DNA of 64,000 nt from Paenibacillus sp. FSL R7-0337 (GCF_037969875.1 NZ_CP150218.1:3534001-3598000), one strand, 5' to 3'. Positions 27,091 through 35,526 are shown, counted from the stretch's first letter. Numbers and translations: made by a program. Notes: generated from the letters alone by a model not told the origin.

Positions 27091-28809
27091 TTATTTCCCG
27101 TCTACCCGCGCCATAACCTGACTGGTCAATTCAGCAACCTTGTGCTTAGCGTTGTCCAGGGATTCACCTACCACGGCAAAATACACTTTGATCTTCGGTT
27201 CCGTGCCGGAAGGACGCAGACAGAACCATGAGCCGTCCGACAGCAGATATTTCAGCACGTTCTCTTTAGGCAGACCGTCAAGCCCCAGGGAATAGTCCAG
27301 CACCTGCGTCACGGAAGCACCTGCGATTTCGTGCGGCGGGCTGGTCCGCCAGTCATTCATAATCCCCTGAATCTGGGCCACTCCATCCTTGCCCTTCAGC
27401 GTACGGGACTCCAGGCTCTCCAGGAAGTATCCGAACTGTGCATACAGCTCTTGCAGCACATCGTACAGGGTCTTGCCCTGGGCCTTGTAATAGGCACCCG
27501 CTTCAGCGATCAGCATCGCCGCAAGGACTGCATCCTTGTCACGGGCATAGTTGCCGGCGAGGTATCCGTAGCTTTCTTCATATCCGAACAGATACGTATA
27601 CTCGCCGGACTGCTCGAACTGATTCATCTTCTCCCCGATATATTTGAATCCGGTCAGGGTGTTGAACACCGTAGCGCCATAATGGCTGGCTACAGCAGCG
27701 CCCATCTCACTGGTTACAATGGTCTTGACTACAGCGCCGTTAGCCGGCAGCTTCCCTTGTTCCTGTAAACGGCTCAGGTAATAATGAATCATGAGCGCGC
27801 CGGACTGATTCCCGGACAGCACTACAAATTTGCCTTCGTTGTCACGAACCACGGCGCCCATACGGTCAGCATCCGGGTCTGTACCGATCAGCAGATCCGC
27901 ATTCAATTCCTCGCCCAGCTTCATCGCCAGGGTGAAGGCTTCACGTTCCTCCGGATTCGGAGATTTCACGGTAGAGAATTCGGAATCCGGCTGTTCCTGC
28001 TCAGGAACTACATGCACCTGAGTGAAGCCGATCTTCTCCAGTACACGGCGGACCGGAAGATTGCCTGTCCCGTGCAGCGGCGTATAGACAATGGAGAAAT
28101 CCCGGCCCAGCGAAGAAGCAATCTCTTCACCGCTGACACTTACCGCAGCAACCGTATCCGTAAACGCCTCGTCCTCTTCGGCCTCCAGCCAATGGAGCAG
28201 GCCTGCGCTCTCTGCAGCCTCCTGAGACATGCGTTTTACCCCATTGAAGGAGTCCACATTCAAAATGTTAGCAATAACCTTCTCTGCTTCATGCGGCACC
28301 AGCTGTCCGCCCTGGGCATTGTATACCTTGTATCCGTTGTATTCAGGCGGATTGTGGCTGGCAGTGATTACAATGCCTCCAGATGCCTTCAAATGACGGA
28401 CGGTAAAGGACAGCTGCGGCGTGGAGCGCAGGGAAGGGAACAAGTGGGTCTCAATTCCGTTGCCGGCGAGTACAAGCGCAGCCTCCAGCGTGAATTCCGG
28501 CGAGAAGCGCCGGGAATCGTGGGCAATAACCACCGAGGGTCTGCCTTCTCCCGTATGCTGTCCCAGAATGTAATCAGCGAAGCCCTGAGTAGCCCGGCCG
28601 ACTGTATAACGGTTCATCCGGTTACTGCCTGCTCCGATGACTCCGCGCAAGCCGCCTGTACCGAATTCAAGATCTCTATAGAATCGTTCTTCCAGTTCCT
28701 TCGGTTCACCGGCGAGAGCCTTCAGCTCTTCTTTGGTGTTCTCATCGACAGAAGGGTCCTGCAGCCAGCGTGCCAGGGTCTCCTGCGCCTTCGGGCTTAA
28801 TCCAGTCAT
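27091..28809 (-). CDS. pgcA: Alpha-phosphoglucomutase / phosphosugar mutase
   Basis: 572 residues, cytoplasmic. It interconverts glucose-6-P and glucose-1-P, feeding UDP-glucose for glycolipid and wall polymers. Active-site TASHNPPEYNGYKVY carries the phosphoserine. The metal loop is GTDPDADRMG, the sugar-binding loop is GYEESYGYL, and a C-terminal RPSGTEPKIKVYF binds phosphate. GTGGLRG lies near the N-terminus. The ATG at 28809 has GAAGGAGAG upstream. Confidence 0.94.
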   Translation of the reverse strand: MTGLSPKAQETLARWLQDPSVDENTKEELKALAGEPKELEERFYRDLEFGTGGLRGVIGAGSNRMNRYTVGRATQGFADYILGQHTGEGRPSVVIAHDSRRFSPEFTLEAALVLAGNGIETHLFPSLRSTPQLSFTVRHLKASGGIVITASHNPPEYNGYKVYNAQGGQLVPHEAEKVIANILNVDSFNGVKRMSQEAAESAGLLHWLEAEEDEAFTDTVAAVSVSGEEIASSLGRDFSIVYTPLHGTGNLPVRRVLEKIGFTQVHVVPEQEQPDSEFSTVKSPNPEEREAFTLAMKLGEELNADLLIGTDPDADRMGAVVRDNEGKFVVLSGNQSGALMIHYYLSRLQEQGKLPANGAVVKTIVTSEMGAAVASHYGATVFNTLTGFKYIGEKMNQFEQSGEYTYLFGYEESYGYLAGNYARDKDAVLAAMLIAEAGAYYKAQGKTLYDVLQELYAQFGYFLESLESRTLKGKDGVAQIQGIMNDWRTSPPHEIAGASVTQVLDYSLGLDGLPKENVLKYLLSDGSWFCLRPSGTEPKIKVYFAVVGESLDNAKHKVAELTSQVMARVDGK

Positions 28810-28856
28810 GTCAATCTCTCCTTCTCCATCTATAATGTATAAGTTTATAACAGCAA

Positions 28857-29279
28857 CTAGCTGAGTGCGAACATAATCTCGCCGGACGCTACCGTCTTGC
28901 CGTCCACCTTGGCAGTGGCTTGTCCTTTGCCGATGCTGCCTTTAAGCCGGGTAATCTCTACCTCAAGTACAAGGGTATCGCCAGGGACAACCTGTCCACG
29001 GAAGCGGAAGCCGTCAAGCCCGGCCAGAAAACCGATTTTGCCCCGGTTAGCTTCTACTCCAAGGATAGCCACAGCACCTACCTGAGCCAAGGCTTCCGTA
29101 ATCAGCACACCCGGCATCACCGGGAAGCCAGGGAAGTGCCCGGCAAAAAATGGCTCATTTACCGTTACATTTTTGATGCCGACTGCCCGTTTGCCCATTT
29201 CTATTTCTGTAATTTTGTCCACCAGCAGAAATGGGGGCCGGTGGGGGATTATTTCTTGAATTTGATTGGTATCCATCAT
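28857..29279 (-). CDS. fabZ: 3-hydroxyacyl-ACP dehydratase FabZ
   Basis: 140 residues, the usual length. It dehydrates beta-hydroxyacyl-ACP in type II fatty acid synthesis. The N-terminal [14 protein letters not shown] leads to the hot-dog helix [19 protein letters not shown] with catalytic His and Glu. A C-terminal [17 protein letters not shown] is typical. AGGGAG precedes the ATG at 29279 by about 12 bases; a second ATG follows at once. Confidence 0.95.
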   Translation of the reverse strand: MMDTNQIQEIIPHRPPFLLVDKITEIEMGKRAVGIKNVTVNEPFFAGHFPGFPVMPGVLITEALAQVGAVAILGVEANRGKIGFLAGLDGFRFRGQVVPGDTLVLEVEITRLKGSIGKGQATAKVDGKTVASGEIMFALS

Positions 29280-29435
29280 AATTATTAAAGCTCCCTTCGG
29301 TTGTAACCGCGTCTATGAACCTCCGCCTACAGCAGCACTTTTGTTTTATTCTCCGCTGCCCTGCATAAATATGGACAGCTTCGGCAAAAACTATAATTAT
29401 CCTTCACCACCTGCAGCAGTGGAGGTTAAGATAAG

Positions 29436-29482
29436 GGGCTTTCTCCACCGCACGCGGCAGCATGGCGGAGAGAGCCCTTTTT
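29436..29482 (+). terminator. Orphan plus-strand terminator
   Basis: On the plus strand GGGCTTTCTCC / GGAGAGAGCCC (11 pairs, one G-T) is followed by TTTTT. No plus-strand gene precedes it; on the minus strand there is no T tract. The rest of the 303-base gap 29280-29582 holds nothing else I can name apart from the next terminator. Confidence 0.6.
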
Positions 29483-29523
29483 GGCGCTCTTAGGGCACGC
29501 CATCATTATACATTTTTCAGTAT

Positions 29524-29555
29524 AAAAAAGAAAACTCCCCTGCACAACAAGGGAG
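29524..29555 (-). terminator. Terminator after the EpuA-like gene
   Basis: On the minus strand CTCCCTTG / CAGGGGAG is followed by TTTTCTTTTTT, 28 bases past the stop. Confidence 0.85.
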
Positions 29556-29582
29556 CCTCCGATATCGGTATTCCATAGCGTT

Positions 29583-29822
29583 TCAAGGTGCGAACACCAG
29601 ATCATATACATGCTTCCAGGTACTCCACAGGAGCACATCACTTAGTTCCTTTTTGCCGAGGATCACATACCCTACGACCAGCCCGCCTCCAAGTGCGGCA
29701 ACCAGCAGCAATGGAATTAGGAACCACTGGATAATGGTCCAGGCCCTAATCCTGCGCCGCTTGACCGGCTGCTGCTGCTCTTCTTCTGCTTTCTGTGCAG
29801 TCTTAACCTTCTCACGACTCAT
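29583..29822 (-). CDS. EpuA-like small membrane protein (annotated as RNA polymerase subunit beta-like)
   Basis: 79 residues. A charged N-terminus (about 1-28, REKVKTAQKAEEEQQQ, then a KRRRIR patch) precedes one membrane helix (about 30-53, WFLIPLLLVAALGGGLVVGY) and an extracytoplasmic tail ending in WSTWKHVYDLVF. It matches the short EpuA family often labelled DNA-directed RNA polymerase subunit beta; that label is misleading and the function is unknown. GAGGTGAAGGA sits before the ATG at 29822, nine bases after the flhP stop, so it is likely part of the flhO-flhP operon. Confidence 0.8.
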   Translation of the reverse strand: MSREKVKTAQKAEEEQQQPVKRRRIRAWTIIQWFLIPLLLVAALGGGLVVGYVILGKKELSDVLLWSTWKHVYDLVFAP

Positions 29823-29831
29823 TCCTTCACC

Positions 29832-30653
29832 TCACGCGCGCATGTTATTAGCCAGGCCCAGCATCTGGTCACTGGAGGACAGCGCCCGGGCAGCAAGCTG
29901 ATACGTACGCTGAATCTGCATCATCTCCGTCATTTCCCGGCTCAGATCCACGTTAGAGGATTCCAGATAGCCTGAGCGAACGCCTACATCCTTCGCTTCG
30001 CCCGCTGCCCTTGGCATGAAAGCCTGCTGCGCGGTCACGCCCTCAGCCAATACATAAAAGTTACCATCCACTGCCTGCAAAGCACTCTTGCTGAGCGGCT
30101 CTACAATCATGAGAGACCCGGCCAAGACAGGCGGCTGTTTCTCATCCGTCTTGGTCCACACCTGCCCGCGCTCATCAATAGCAGCACTTACATTAGCCCC
30201 TACGGTAAGCGGGGTGCCGTTAGCCCCCAATACAGGATTCCCGGTATTGTCCACAAGAATCATCTTGTCCTTATTAGCGGTATCCGGGGTGAAGTGGAAA
30301 TTCCCCTGGCGGGTATATGCCGTTTCACCATTCACCTGAACGCCGAACAATCCGTTGCCTTGAAGCGCCAAGTCCGTAGGCTTCCCTGTCTCCTGGAGCG
30401 TGCCTTCCTCCCAATTACTTGACACGGTAGGCACACGCACGCCGAAGCCGATATTGAAGCCCAGCGGCATGCTGCGGCCAGTCTGGTCATAATCCTTGGA
30501 TTGCTGCTGCACACGGGTAAGCACATCCTCGAATGAGCCTTCTTTGCTCTTATAACCATTGGTATTAATATTGGCAATGTTATCCGCTATAATATCCAGC
30601 CGCTGCTGCAGACTGGCCATAGAGACAGATGCACCGATTGTCGAGTTGTTCAC
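29832..30653 (-). CDS. flhP: FlhP, flagellar hook-basal body rod protein
   Basis: 273 residues, FlgG/FlgF family. The N-terminal rod motif is LQQRLDIIADNIANINTNGYK; the C-terminal motif is SNVDLSREMTEMMQIQRTYQ. The middle domain carries GNGLFGVQVNGETAYTRQGN. The start is a GTG at 30653, seven bases after GGGAGGT; the longer frame would begin in the flhO-flhP spacer. It is paired with flhO directly upstream, as in Bacillus next to mbl. It forms part of the flagellar distal rod. Confidence 0.92.
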   Translation of the reverse strand: MNNSTIGASVSMASLQQRLDIIADNIANINTNGYKSKEGSFEDVLTRVQQQSKDYDQTGRSMPLGFNIGFGVRVPTVSSNWEEGTLQETGKPTDLALQGNGLFGVQVNGETAYTRQGNFHFTPDTANKDKMILVDNTGNPVLGANGTPLTVGANVSAAIDERGQVWTKTDEKQPPVLAGSLMIVEPLSKSALQAVDGNFYVLAEGVTAQQAFMPRAAGEAKDVGVRSGYLESSNVDLSREMTEMMQIQRTYQLAARALSSSDQMLGLANNMRA

Positions 30654-30723
30654 GGGTCTAACCTCCCACAAGCTTGATAAGAAACTGGCTTACACTGTCA
30701 GAACAATGGTCCGTGCAGCTCCG

Positions 30724-31602
30724 CTATACTCTGCCGACTTCATTCACGGCCTTCTGCAGGCTGCTGTCATAGAACTGGATCACTTTCTGATTCGCTTCAT
30801 AAGCCCGGTAAGCGGCGTTCATATCCACAGTGACCTGAGTGGCATCCACATTAGAGTTCTCAAGGTAGCCCTGACGGACCTGCAGATTATCAGTTCCATT
30901 AGAAAAACGGATATCTGCAGCCTCGGCATCATCAGCGTGGAAGACACCATTACCATCACGCACCAGCTCCTGCGGTCTTGTGATGACACTGATTCCGATC
31001 CGGGTGCCTGAAGGCTGCCCCGTAGCATTGTTAATCAGATTTCCCTGCCCGTCCACTTTAAGGTTATCCTGAGGCCCTGTCAATCGTAGCGGATTGCCGT
31101 TATTATCGAGCACTCTGAACCCGCCCGAGCTAAGCACTTCCCCTGTAGGTGCGACTGTAAAGCTTCCGTTACGTGTATATAAATTATTGCCTTCATTATC
31201 TTGAACCGTAAAGAACGCCTGCGGCCGGTAAGTAACCTCGCCATCCGGACTGATATATTTACCCGAGCCGTCAAAAGCAAGATTTACGCCCGGATTCTCC
31301 GGGTCTGGGACCTGCAGATCGGTAGACAGCGCAAAATCTACGCTTTTGCCGCTCTCAATGAGGTCGCCCTGCAGGTATTGGGAGACAGACTGCTCGGCAA
31401 AAACACCGGTATTGATCCGTCCGACAGGCTTGGCAGCGCCCCCGTTCATCGCGGTGACCAGCACCTCAGGAAAAGCGTGGCTGACACTGTCGACCTGCTT
31501 GTACCCCGTTGTATTCAAATTGACCAAGTTCTGCGTCGCCGTATCATGTCTGCGCTGCTGCGTTACCATTCCTGCTGCGGCTGTATATAATCCTCTGAGC
31601 AT
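30724..31602 (-). CDS. flhO: FlhO, flagellar hook-basal body rod protein
   Basis: 292 residues. The N-terminal MLRGLYTAAAGMVTQQRRHD and TQNLVNLNTTGYK match the rod family start. The C-terminal ENSNVDATQVTVDMNAAYRA matches the conserved end helix. It has an insertion-rich middle, longer than B. subtilis FlhO. GGAAGGGA precedes the ATG at 31602. It is followed 70 bases later by flhP and preceded by mbl. Confidence 0.92.
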   Translation of the reverse strand: MLRGLYTAAAGMVTQQRRHDTATQNLVNLNTTGYKQVDSVSHAFPEVLVTAMNGGAAKPVGRINTGVFAEQSVSQYLQGDLIESGKSVDFALSTDLQVPDPENPGVNLAFDGSGKYISPDGEVTYRPQAFFTVQDNEGNNLYTRNGSFTVAPTGEVLSSGGFRVLDNNGNPLRLTGPQDNLKVDGQGNLINNATGQPSGTRIGISVITRPQELVRDGNGVFHADDAEAADIRFSNGTDNLQVRQGYLENSNVDATQVTVDMNAAYRAYEANQKVIQFYDSSLQKAVNEVGRV

Positions 31603-31650
31603 GAGGTCAGTCCCTTCCTTGAATCTGCTGTTCTCCTTATTATCGGCAGG

Positions 31651-32649
31651 CTAGAACTTTTTCTTAACCACCTTGTCCAAATGATCCAGCATGATTCCCG
31701 TACCCTTGACTACGCAGTGCATCGGGTCCTCAGCCACCCAGACCGGAACATGCAGCTGTTCGGAGAGCAGCTCGTCCAGTCCGTTAAGCAGGGCACCTCC
31801 GCCGGTCAATACAACTCCACGGTCAATGATATCTGCCGACAGCTCAGGAGGCGTACGCTCCAGCACTGACTTGGCCGCAGCCACAATCGAAGAGACCGGG
31901 TCCCACAGCGCTTCCTTCACCTCGCCGGATGAAATAGTAAGGGTCTGGGGAAGTCCGCTCACCATATCACGCCCGCGGATATCCATCTCTGCCTTCATCC
32001 CGCCCGGACGTACCGAGCCGATAGTCACTTTGATATCCTCCGCTGTGCGTTCACCGATCAGGAGCTTATATTTCTGTTTAATATATCTTAAAATGGCATC
32101 GTCGAACTTGTCCCCCGCGATTTTGATGGAAGAGGCGGTAACGACGTCGCCCATGGACAATACGGCTACATCCGTCGTTCCGCCGCCAATATCGACGACC
32201 ATATTTCCGCTAGGCTGATAAATGTCCATACCTGCGCCAATGGCTGCAGCTTTGGGCTCTTCCTCCATGAAAACCTCTTTGGCCCCGCTGCGCTCTGCCG
32301 CCTCACGGATGGACTTCGTTTCCACAGAAGTAATATTGGTGGGAGCACAAATCAAAATACGGGGCCGCGAATACCAGGTCCGGCCGCCAACGCTGTCAAT
32401 AAAGTATTTGAGCATCATTTCCGTAATGGCAAAGTCGGCGATTACACCGTCACGGAGCGGACGAATCGTCGTTATATTTCCAGGTGTCCGCCCGACCATC
32501 CGGCGTGCCTGTTCACCAACCGCAAGGACCCGCTTCGTATCACTTTCAAGTGTGACCACGGAAGGTTCATCCAGAACGACTCCCCTTCCCTTGACATGAA
32601 TGAGCACGTTGGCTGTGCCGAGATCGATTCCGATATCCTTGCTAAGCAT
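31651..32649 (-). CDS. mbl: Mbl, MreB-family rod-shape actin
   Basis: 332 residues. It is an ATP-binding actin homologue that organises lateral wall synthesis at the inner membrane. Seen: GIDLGTANVLIHVKGRG (phosphate 1), VDIGGGTTDVAVLSMG (phosphate 2), LTGGGALLNGLDELLS (adenosine). Its position between spoIIID and flhO identifies it as Mbl rather than MreB or MreBH. GGGGG lies before the ATG at 32649. Confidence 0.94.
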   Translation of the reverse strand: MLSKDIGIDLGTANVLIHVKGRGVVLDEPSVVTLESDTKRVLAVGEQARRMVGRTPGNITTIRPLRDGVIADFAITEMMLKYFIDSVGGRTWYSRPRILICAPTNITSVETKSIREAAERSGAKEVFMEEEPKAAAIGAGMDIYQPSGNMVVDIGGGTTDVAVLSMGDVVTASSIKIAGDKFDDAILRYIKQKYKLLIGERTAEDIKVTIGSVRPGGMKAEMDIRGRDMVSGLPQTLTISSGEVKEALWDPVSSIVAAAKSVLERTPPELSADIIDRGVVLTGGGALLNGLDELLSEQLHVPVWVAEDPMHCVVKGTGIMLDHLDKVVKKKF

Positions 32650-32776
32650 AATGAAAGAGCCCCCAAAGTGTTATTTTAAATGAGAAAAGAAGATTGTACC
32701 AAATTTAAAAATACCATACTTTAGGGGGTGAGTACAATGGACTAAACCTGAATTATGGCGCGAAAATCCGAAAATC

Positions 32777-33064
32777 TTATGGCTTTGAGGCTACGGCAAC
32801 CTCACGCTTCTTACCTGTGGTTTTCTTATATTTAATTTTTGTGGCTTCTCCCCCCCGAAGATGACGGATGGACTTGTGATATTCGAGAATGTGCTTCACC
32901 TGATCAGCCAGATCCGGATTGATTTCCGGCAGCCGTTCGGTTAGATCTTTATGCACCGTGCTTTTTGAAACGCCAAATTCCTTGGCTATGGTCCGGACCG
33001 TGTGCCTGGTTTCCACGATGCAGCGTCCGATTTTAATGGTACGTTCCTTGATGTAATCGTGCAC
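32777..33064 (-). CDS. spoIIID: SpoIIID, mother-cell transcription regulator
   Basis: 95 residues. It is a DNA-binding switch protein that modulates sigma-E genes and helps make sigma-K. HDYIKERTIKIGRCIVETR, the helix-turn-helix TIAKEFGVSKSTVHKDLTER, and YHKSIRHLRGGEATKIKYKK are nearly identical to the Bacillus protein. The start is the GTG at 33064, seven bases after GGGAGG; an upstream TTG is not needed. A good sigma-E promoter lies at 33098-33125. Confidence 0.97.
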   Translation of the reverse strand: MHDYIKERTIKIGRCIVETRHTVRTIAKEFGVSKSTVHKDLTERLPEINPDLADQVKHILEYHKSIRHLRGGEATKIKYKKTTGKKREVAVASKP

Positions 33065-33097
33065 GCTCCCGCCTCCCAACTGTGAATAGTTTGGTAC

Positions 33098-33125
33098 ATT
33101 ATATGAGGGGCGGGCCTATATATTC
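33098..33125 (-). promoter_or_regulatory. Sigma-E promoter of spoIIID
   Basis: On the minus strand GAATATA (33119-33125), a 13-base spacer, CATATAAT (33098-33105). Both boxes and the spacing fit the Bacillus sigma-E consensus, and the gene is a known sigma-E target. Confidence 0.8.
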
Positions 33126-33275
33126 GCGCTTTCAGGACATGACAAGCTCAGGAAGGCTCATTTTATTTGTCGGACAACCCAATTCACTGCATTTCACTGC
33201 CCCATTTCCAGAATAGAACCTGCCGGACTGTCCATTTCAGGTCAAGAATACCAGTTAGCCCGTCCTTACAAATTC

Positions 33276-33304
33276 ATAAAAAAACAGGAGGCTTCCGCCC
33301 CCTG
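33276..33304 (-). terminator. Terminator of spoIIQ
   Basis: On the minus strand CAGGGGGC / GCCTCCTG with loop GGAA, then T7, starting 14 bases after the stop. Confidence 0.9.
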
Positions 33305-33317
33305 CTGATCATTCGGC

Positions 33318-34055
33318 TTAGCGCTGCGGAAGCAGATCCGAAGGATTCACAATCTTGCCGTCCTCATGCACTTCAAAATGCACATGGTTGCCAAGACCCT
33401 TCTCCATCTCATTGCGCCCCGCTGCCCCCAGCATATCGCCCTGCTTCACTTCGTCGCCCTGCTTCACTTTGGTTTCACCCAGACTCTGATAGACCGTCTT
33501 CAGCTCGCCGGGAGAGGTAATCTCGATTACCTTGCCCAGTACAGCAACATCTTCCACTCTGGTAACTTCACCGCTGAGCGCCGCCTTCACATCAAACGTC
33601 TTGTTGTCCTCACGGGCAATATCAATTCCGGTATTGGTGACAAAGGTATTGTTGTACTGCACCATCGCCGCAATATGATTCTCTTCCGTGCCGTTCTCAT
33701 CGTAGTACGGTTTGACCACTTCCACTTCACTCGGGCTGGCTACCGGCCAGACCAGACTTTCGGCGGATGCGACAACTTCCAGAGCTTCGGGATCACCGCT
33801 GGCAGCTCCTGTCTTGCTGCCGGCCTCACCTTGGGATACTACCGCGGCGTTGTCAGGATTCAGCGGCTTCTGGCCGGCATCCTGATAGACCCACACCAAG
33901 GTTAGTATAAGTGCCGCTGCCGCCGTGTAGACTGCTGGGAATACCCACCGTTTGGATAACAGTCTGCTCCATGAAGAAGGCTTGGCGCCTGAATCTCCCT
34001 GCTTGTTTTTGAGAGATTCATCATGGGTTGATTTGATTTTGTCTTGTTCATTCAT
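33318..34055 (-). CDS. spoIIQ: SpoIIQ, forespore engulfment protein (LytM-like)
   Basis: 245 residues. It has a cytoplasmic Lys/Asp-rich N-terminus, one membrane helix (about 39-57) and a LytM/M23 domain (about 125-240) in the intermembrane space, where it pairs with SpoIIIAH across the septum. Metal residues are degenerate: the first His of the HxGxD box is Asn141 in TNTGIDIA, and the third-strand His is Gln190 in TVYQSLG, while HVHFEV (224-229) is kept. It is likely a structural, non-catalytic version, as in Bacillus. A clean sigma-F promoter lies at 34076-34104. GAGGTG precedes the ATG at 34055. Confidence 0.93.
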   Translation of the reverse strand: MNEQDKIKSTHDESLKNKQGDSGAKPSSWSRLLSKRWVFPAVYTAAAALILTLVWVYQDAGQKPLNPDNAAVVSQGEAGSKTGAASGDPEALEVVASAESLVWPVASPSEVEVVKPYYDENGTEENHIAAMVQYNNTFVTNTGIDIAREDNKTFDVKAALSGEVTRVEDVAVLGKVIEITSPGELKTVYQSLGETKVKQGDEVKQGDMLGAAGRNEMEKGLGNHVHFEVHEDGKIVNPSDLLPQR

Positions 34056-34075
34056 ATGGTTATCACCTCAGTAAC

Positions 34076-34104
34076 CAGTGTTACCGGGCGCTTCGCTTTT
34101 ATAC
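34076..34104 (-). promoter_or_regulatory. Sigma-F promoter of spoIIQ
   Basis: On the minus strand GTATA (34100-34104), a 14-base spacer, GGTAACACTG (34076-34085), a full match to the forespore GGnnAnAnT -10 form. The start site would be about 34068, 13 bases before the ATG. Confidence 0.8.
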
Positions 34105-34116
34105 GTATCTTGCAGA

Positions 34117-35280
34117 TTATTTTTTCAGGAGAGTTGAGATTCCGGTAAAAGAGACCCCGCTGTAGTAGTGTTTGAGAATCTGTGTGGCCGTCTTTCCCTG
34201 CTTCGCCATTCCGTTCGCCCCCCACTGGCTCATGCCGACACCATGCCCGTTACCATACGTGGTGATCAGTACCTTCCCCGCTTGGCGCTTCCAAGTGAAC
34301 TGGCTCGAGCGCAGCCCCAGCTTCTCTCTCACTTCCCGCCCGGTAAACACCTTTCCTCCGATAGAGATCTGTTTGATCCGGTGGCCGGCTGTAAGCGACA
34401 GTACCTCCGCTGGCAAGTTGGTGGAGGATTGAGAGGAGACCGGCATTGCCTTGCCCGAAGCTCCCAGACTGGCAGACACCGGAAGGTCCTTGGTCCCAAG
34501 GCCCAGCTTGCTGCGCAGCTCCGAATTACTGAAGGTGTAGGTTACCGCCAGGTTCGGGGTGATCCGTAGCTCCCACGGGCTGGCTACACTGCGCAGGTAG
34601 GGGACCGCAGCGTTCCAGTACTCCTCGGAGTTCTCGGTATACCCTCCGCTGGAGGCGAAGAAGGAAGCCGTGATCGGCTGCCCCTGATAGGTCATGATCG
34701 TCCCGCGCGTCTCCAGGGCCGCGCGGCGGATCTTCGCCAGTCCGGCGCGCTTGCTGCCGGACGCCCAGTCCCGTTCCAGCACGGCCTTCGATACGTAAGC
34801 CTGATGGCTTACCGTATCGCTCACATCTGCTTCGGGAACGGGTACCCCGCTATGGTCGCCGGCGGCCAGACGGCGGGCAATGAACGTGCGGGCCGCTACG
34901 GCCTGCGCCTTGAGCGCTTCGAGCTCAAATTCGGCCGGCATCTCGGCCGCCAGTACGCCGCTGACGTATTCCTCCAGCGGCAAGGTCTCGATTTGTCCGC
35001 TCCGCGACAAATAGACGGAGACCTCCGGCTGCGGCGCCTCTGCGGCAGCCGGTGCCGGCGGCGCCGGAGAGGCCGTGGCCTGCGGCACGGCCGGGGGCGC
35101 CGGCGGCTGTTGTCCCCCGCGCTGCGGGACAACAGCCAGCGGCAGCAGCAGCGCCGCCAGCAGGGGCGCTGCCAGCCAGGCGGCGGGGGCCAGCCGCCGC
35201 AGCGGGTGTGCGCCGCGCCGCGCGCGCGCTACGCTGCGCGGACGCTTCAGGATGCGCCGCAGGTTGATTAACTCTTTCAT
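34117..35280 (-). CDS. spoIID: SpoIID, sporulation lytic transglycosylase
   Basis: 387 residues. It is part of the DMP (SpoIID-M-P) engulfment complex and cleaves glycan strands after SpoIIP. The N-terminus has a basic patch and a helix (about 40-62), then a Pro/Ala linker (about 65-95) that is extremely GC-rich. The catalytic-domain signature EEYVSGVLAAEMPAEFELEA carries the essential Glu, followed by LKAQAVAARTF, SSGGYTENSEEYWNA and a C-terminal GNGHGVGMSQWGANGMA. The ATG at 35280 lies nine bases after AAGGAG; the longer frame to 35304 lacks a ribosome site. Its leader contains a repeat element. No clear sigma-E promoter was found. Confidence 0.94.
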   Translation of the reverse strand: MKELINLRRILKRPRSVARARRGAHPLRRLAPAAWLAAPLLAALLLPLAVVPQRGGQQPPAPPAVPQATASPAPPAPAAAEAPQPEVSVYLSRSGQIETLPLEEYVSGVLAAEMPAEFELEALKAQAVAARTFIARRLAAGDHSGVPVPEADVSDTVSHQAYVSKAVLERDWASGSKRAGLAKIRRAALETRGTIMTYQGQPITASFFASSGGYTENSEEYWNAAVPYLRSVASPWELRITPNLAVTYTFSNSELRSKLGLGTKDLPVSASLGASGKAMPVSSQSSTNLPAEVLSLTAGHRIKQISIGGKVFTGREVREKLGLRSSQFTWKRQAGKVLITTYGNGHGVGMSQWGANGMAKQGKTATQILKHYYSGVSFTGISTLLKK

Positions 35281-35403
35281 CTCTATGGCTCCTTCCGTAA
35301 GCACCGGTGATTCTTATAGATATGAATTTGCGGCACCTGCTAGAACGGGATTTTGAGAGAAAGAGAGTTGCGGAATCCCCCAGGAATATATAAGTTATAC
35401 ACT

Positions 35404-35486
35404 CAAAATAACCCACAAAGTGGGGCTTTAGCTTCGATGATGACTCAGGTACTTTGCGGGGACCCCAAAACATATAAATTCTTATC
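35404..35486 (-). repeat. Dispersed structured element, copy 2 of 3
   Basis: On the minus strand: AAGAATTTATATGTTTTGGG, GTCCCC, GCAAAGTACCTGAGTCATCA, TCGAAGCTAAAGCCCC, ACTTTGTGGG, TTATTTTGAG. CCCGCAAAGT and ACTTTGTGGG pair (ten bases), with an alternative local hairpin CCCAC/GTGGG. It directly follows the murA terminator and lies upstream of spoIID. Confidence 0.88.
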
Positions 35487-35492
35487 TTTCTA

Positions 35493-35526
35493 TAAAAAAA
35501 GGACCAGCCGCTTAGCGGCTGGTCCT
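35493..35526 (-). terminator. Terminator of murA
   Basis: On the minus strand the 12-base perfect stem GGACCAGCCGCT / AGCGGCTGGTCC (loop about two bases) is followed by T7. Confidence 0.95.

Noticed and set aside
29266..29493. Plus-strand 75-codon frame ending near the orphan terminator
   Set aside because: No ribosome site, odd composition, overlaps the fabZ start; the terminator is reported without it.
35281..35345. Sigma-E promoter for spoIID (CATATCTA near 35317)
   Set aside because: No ATATT-like -35 at 13-15 bases.
34896..35473. Overlapping frames across the GC-rich spoIID start, both strands
   Set aside because: Low-complexity shadows; SpoIID frame has catalytic motifs and a ribosome site.
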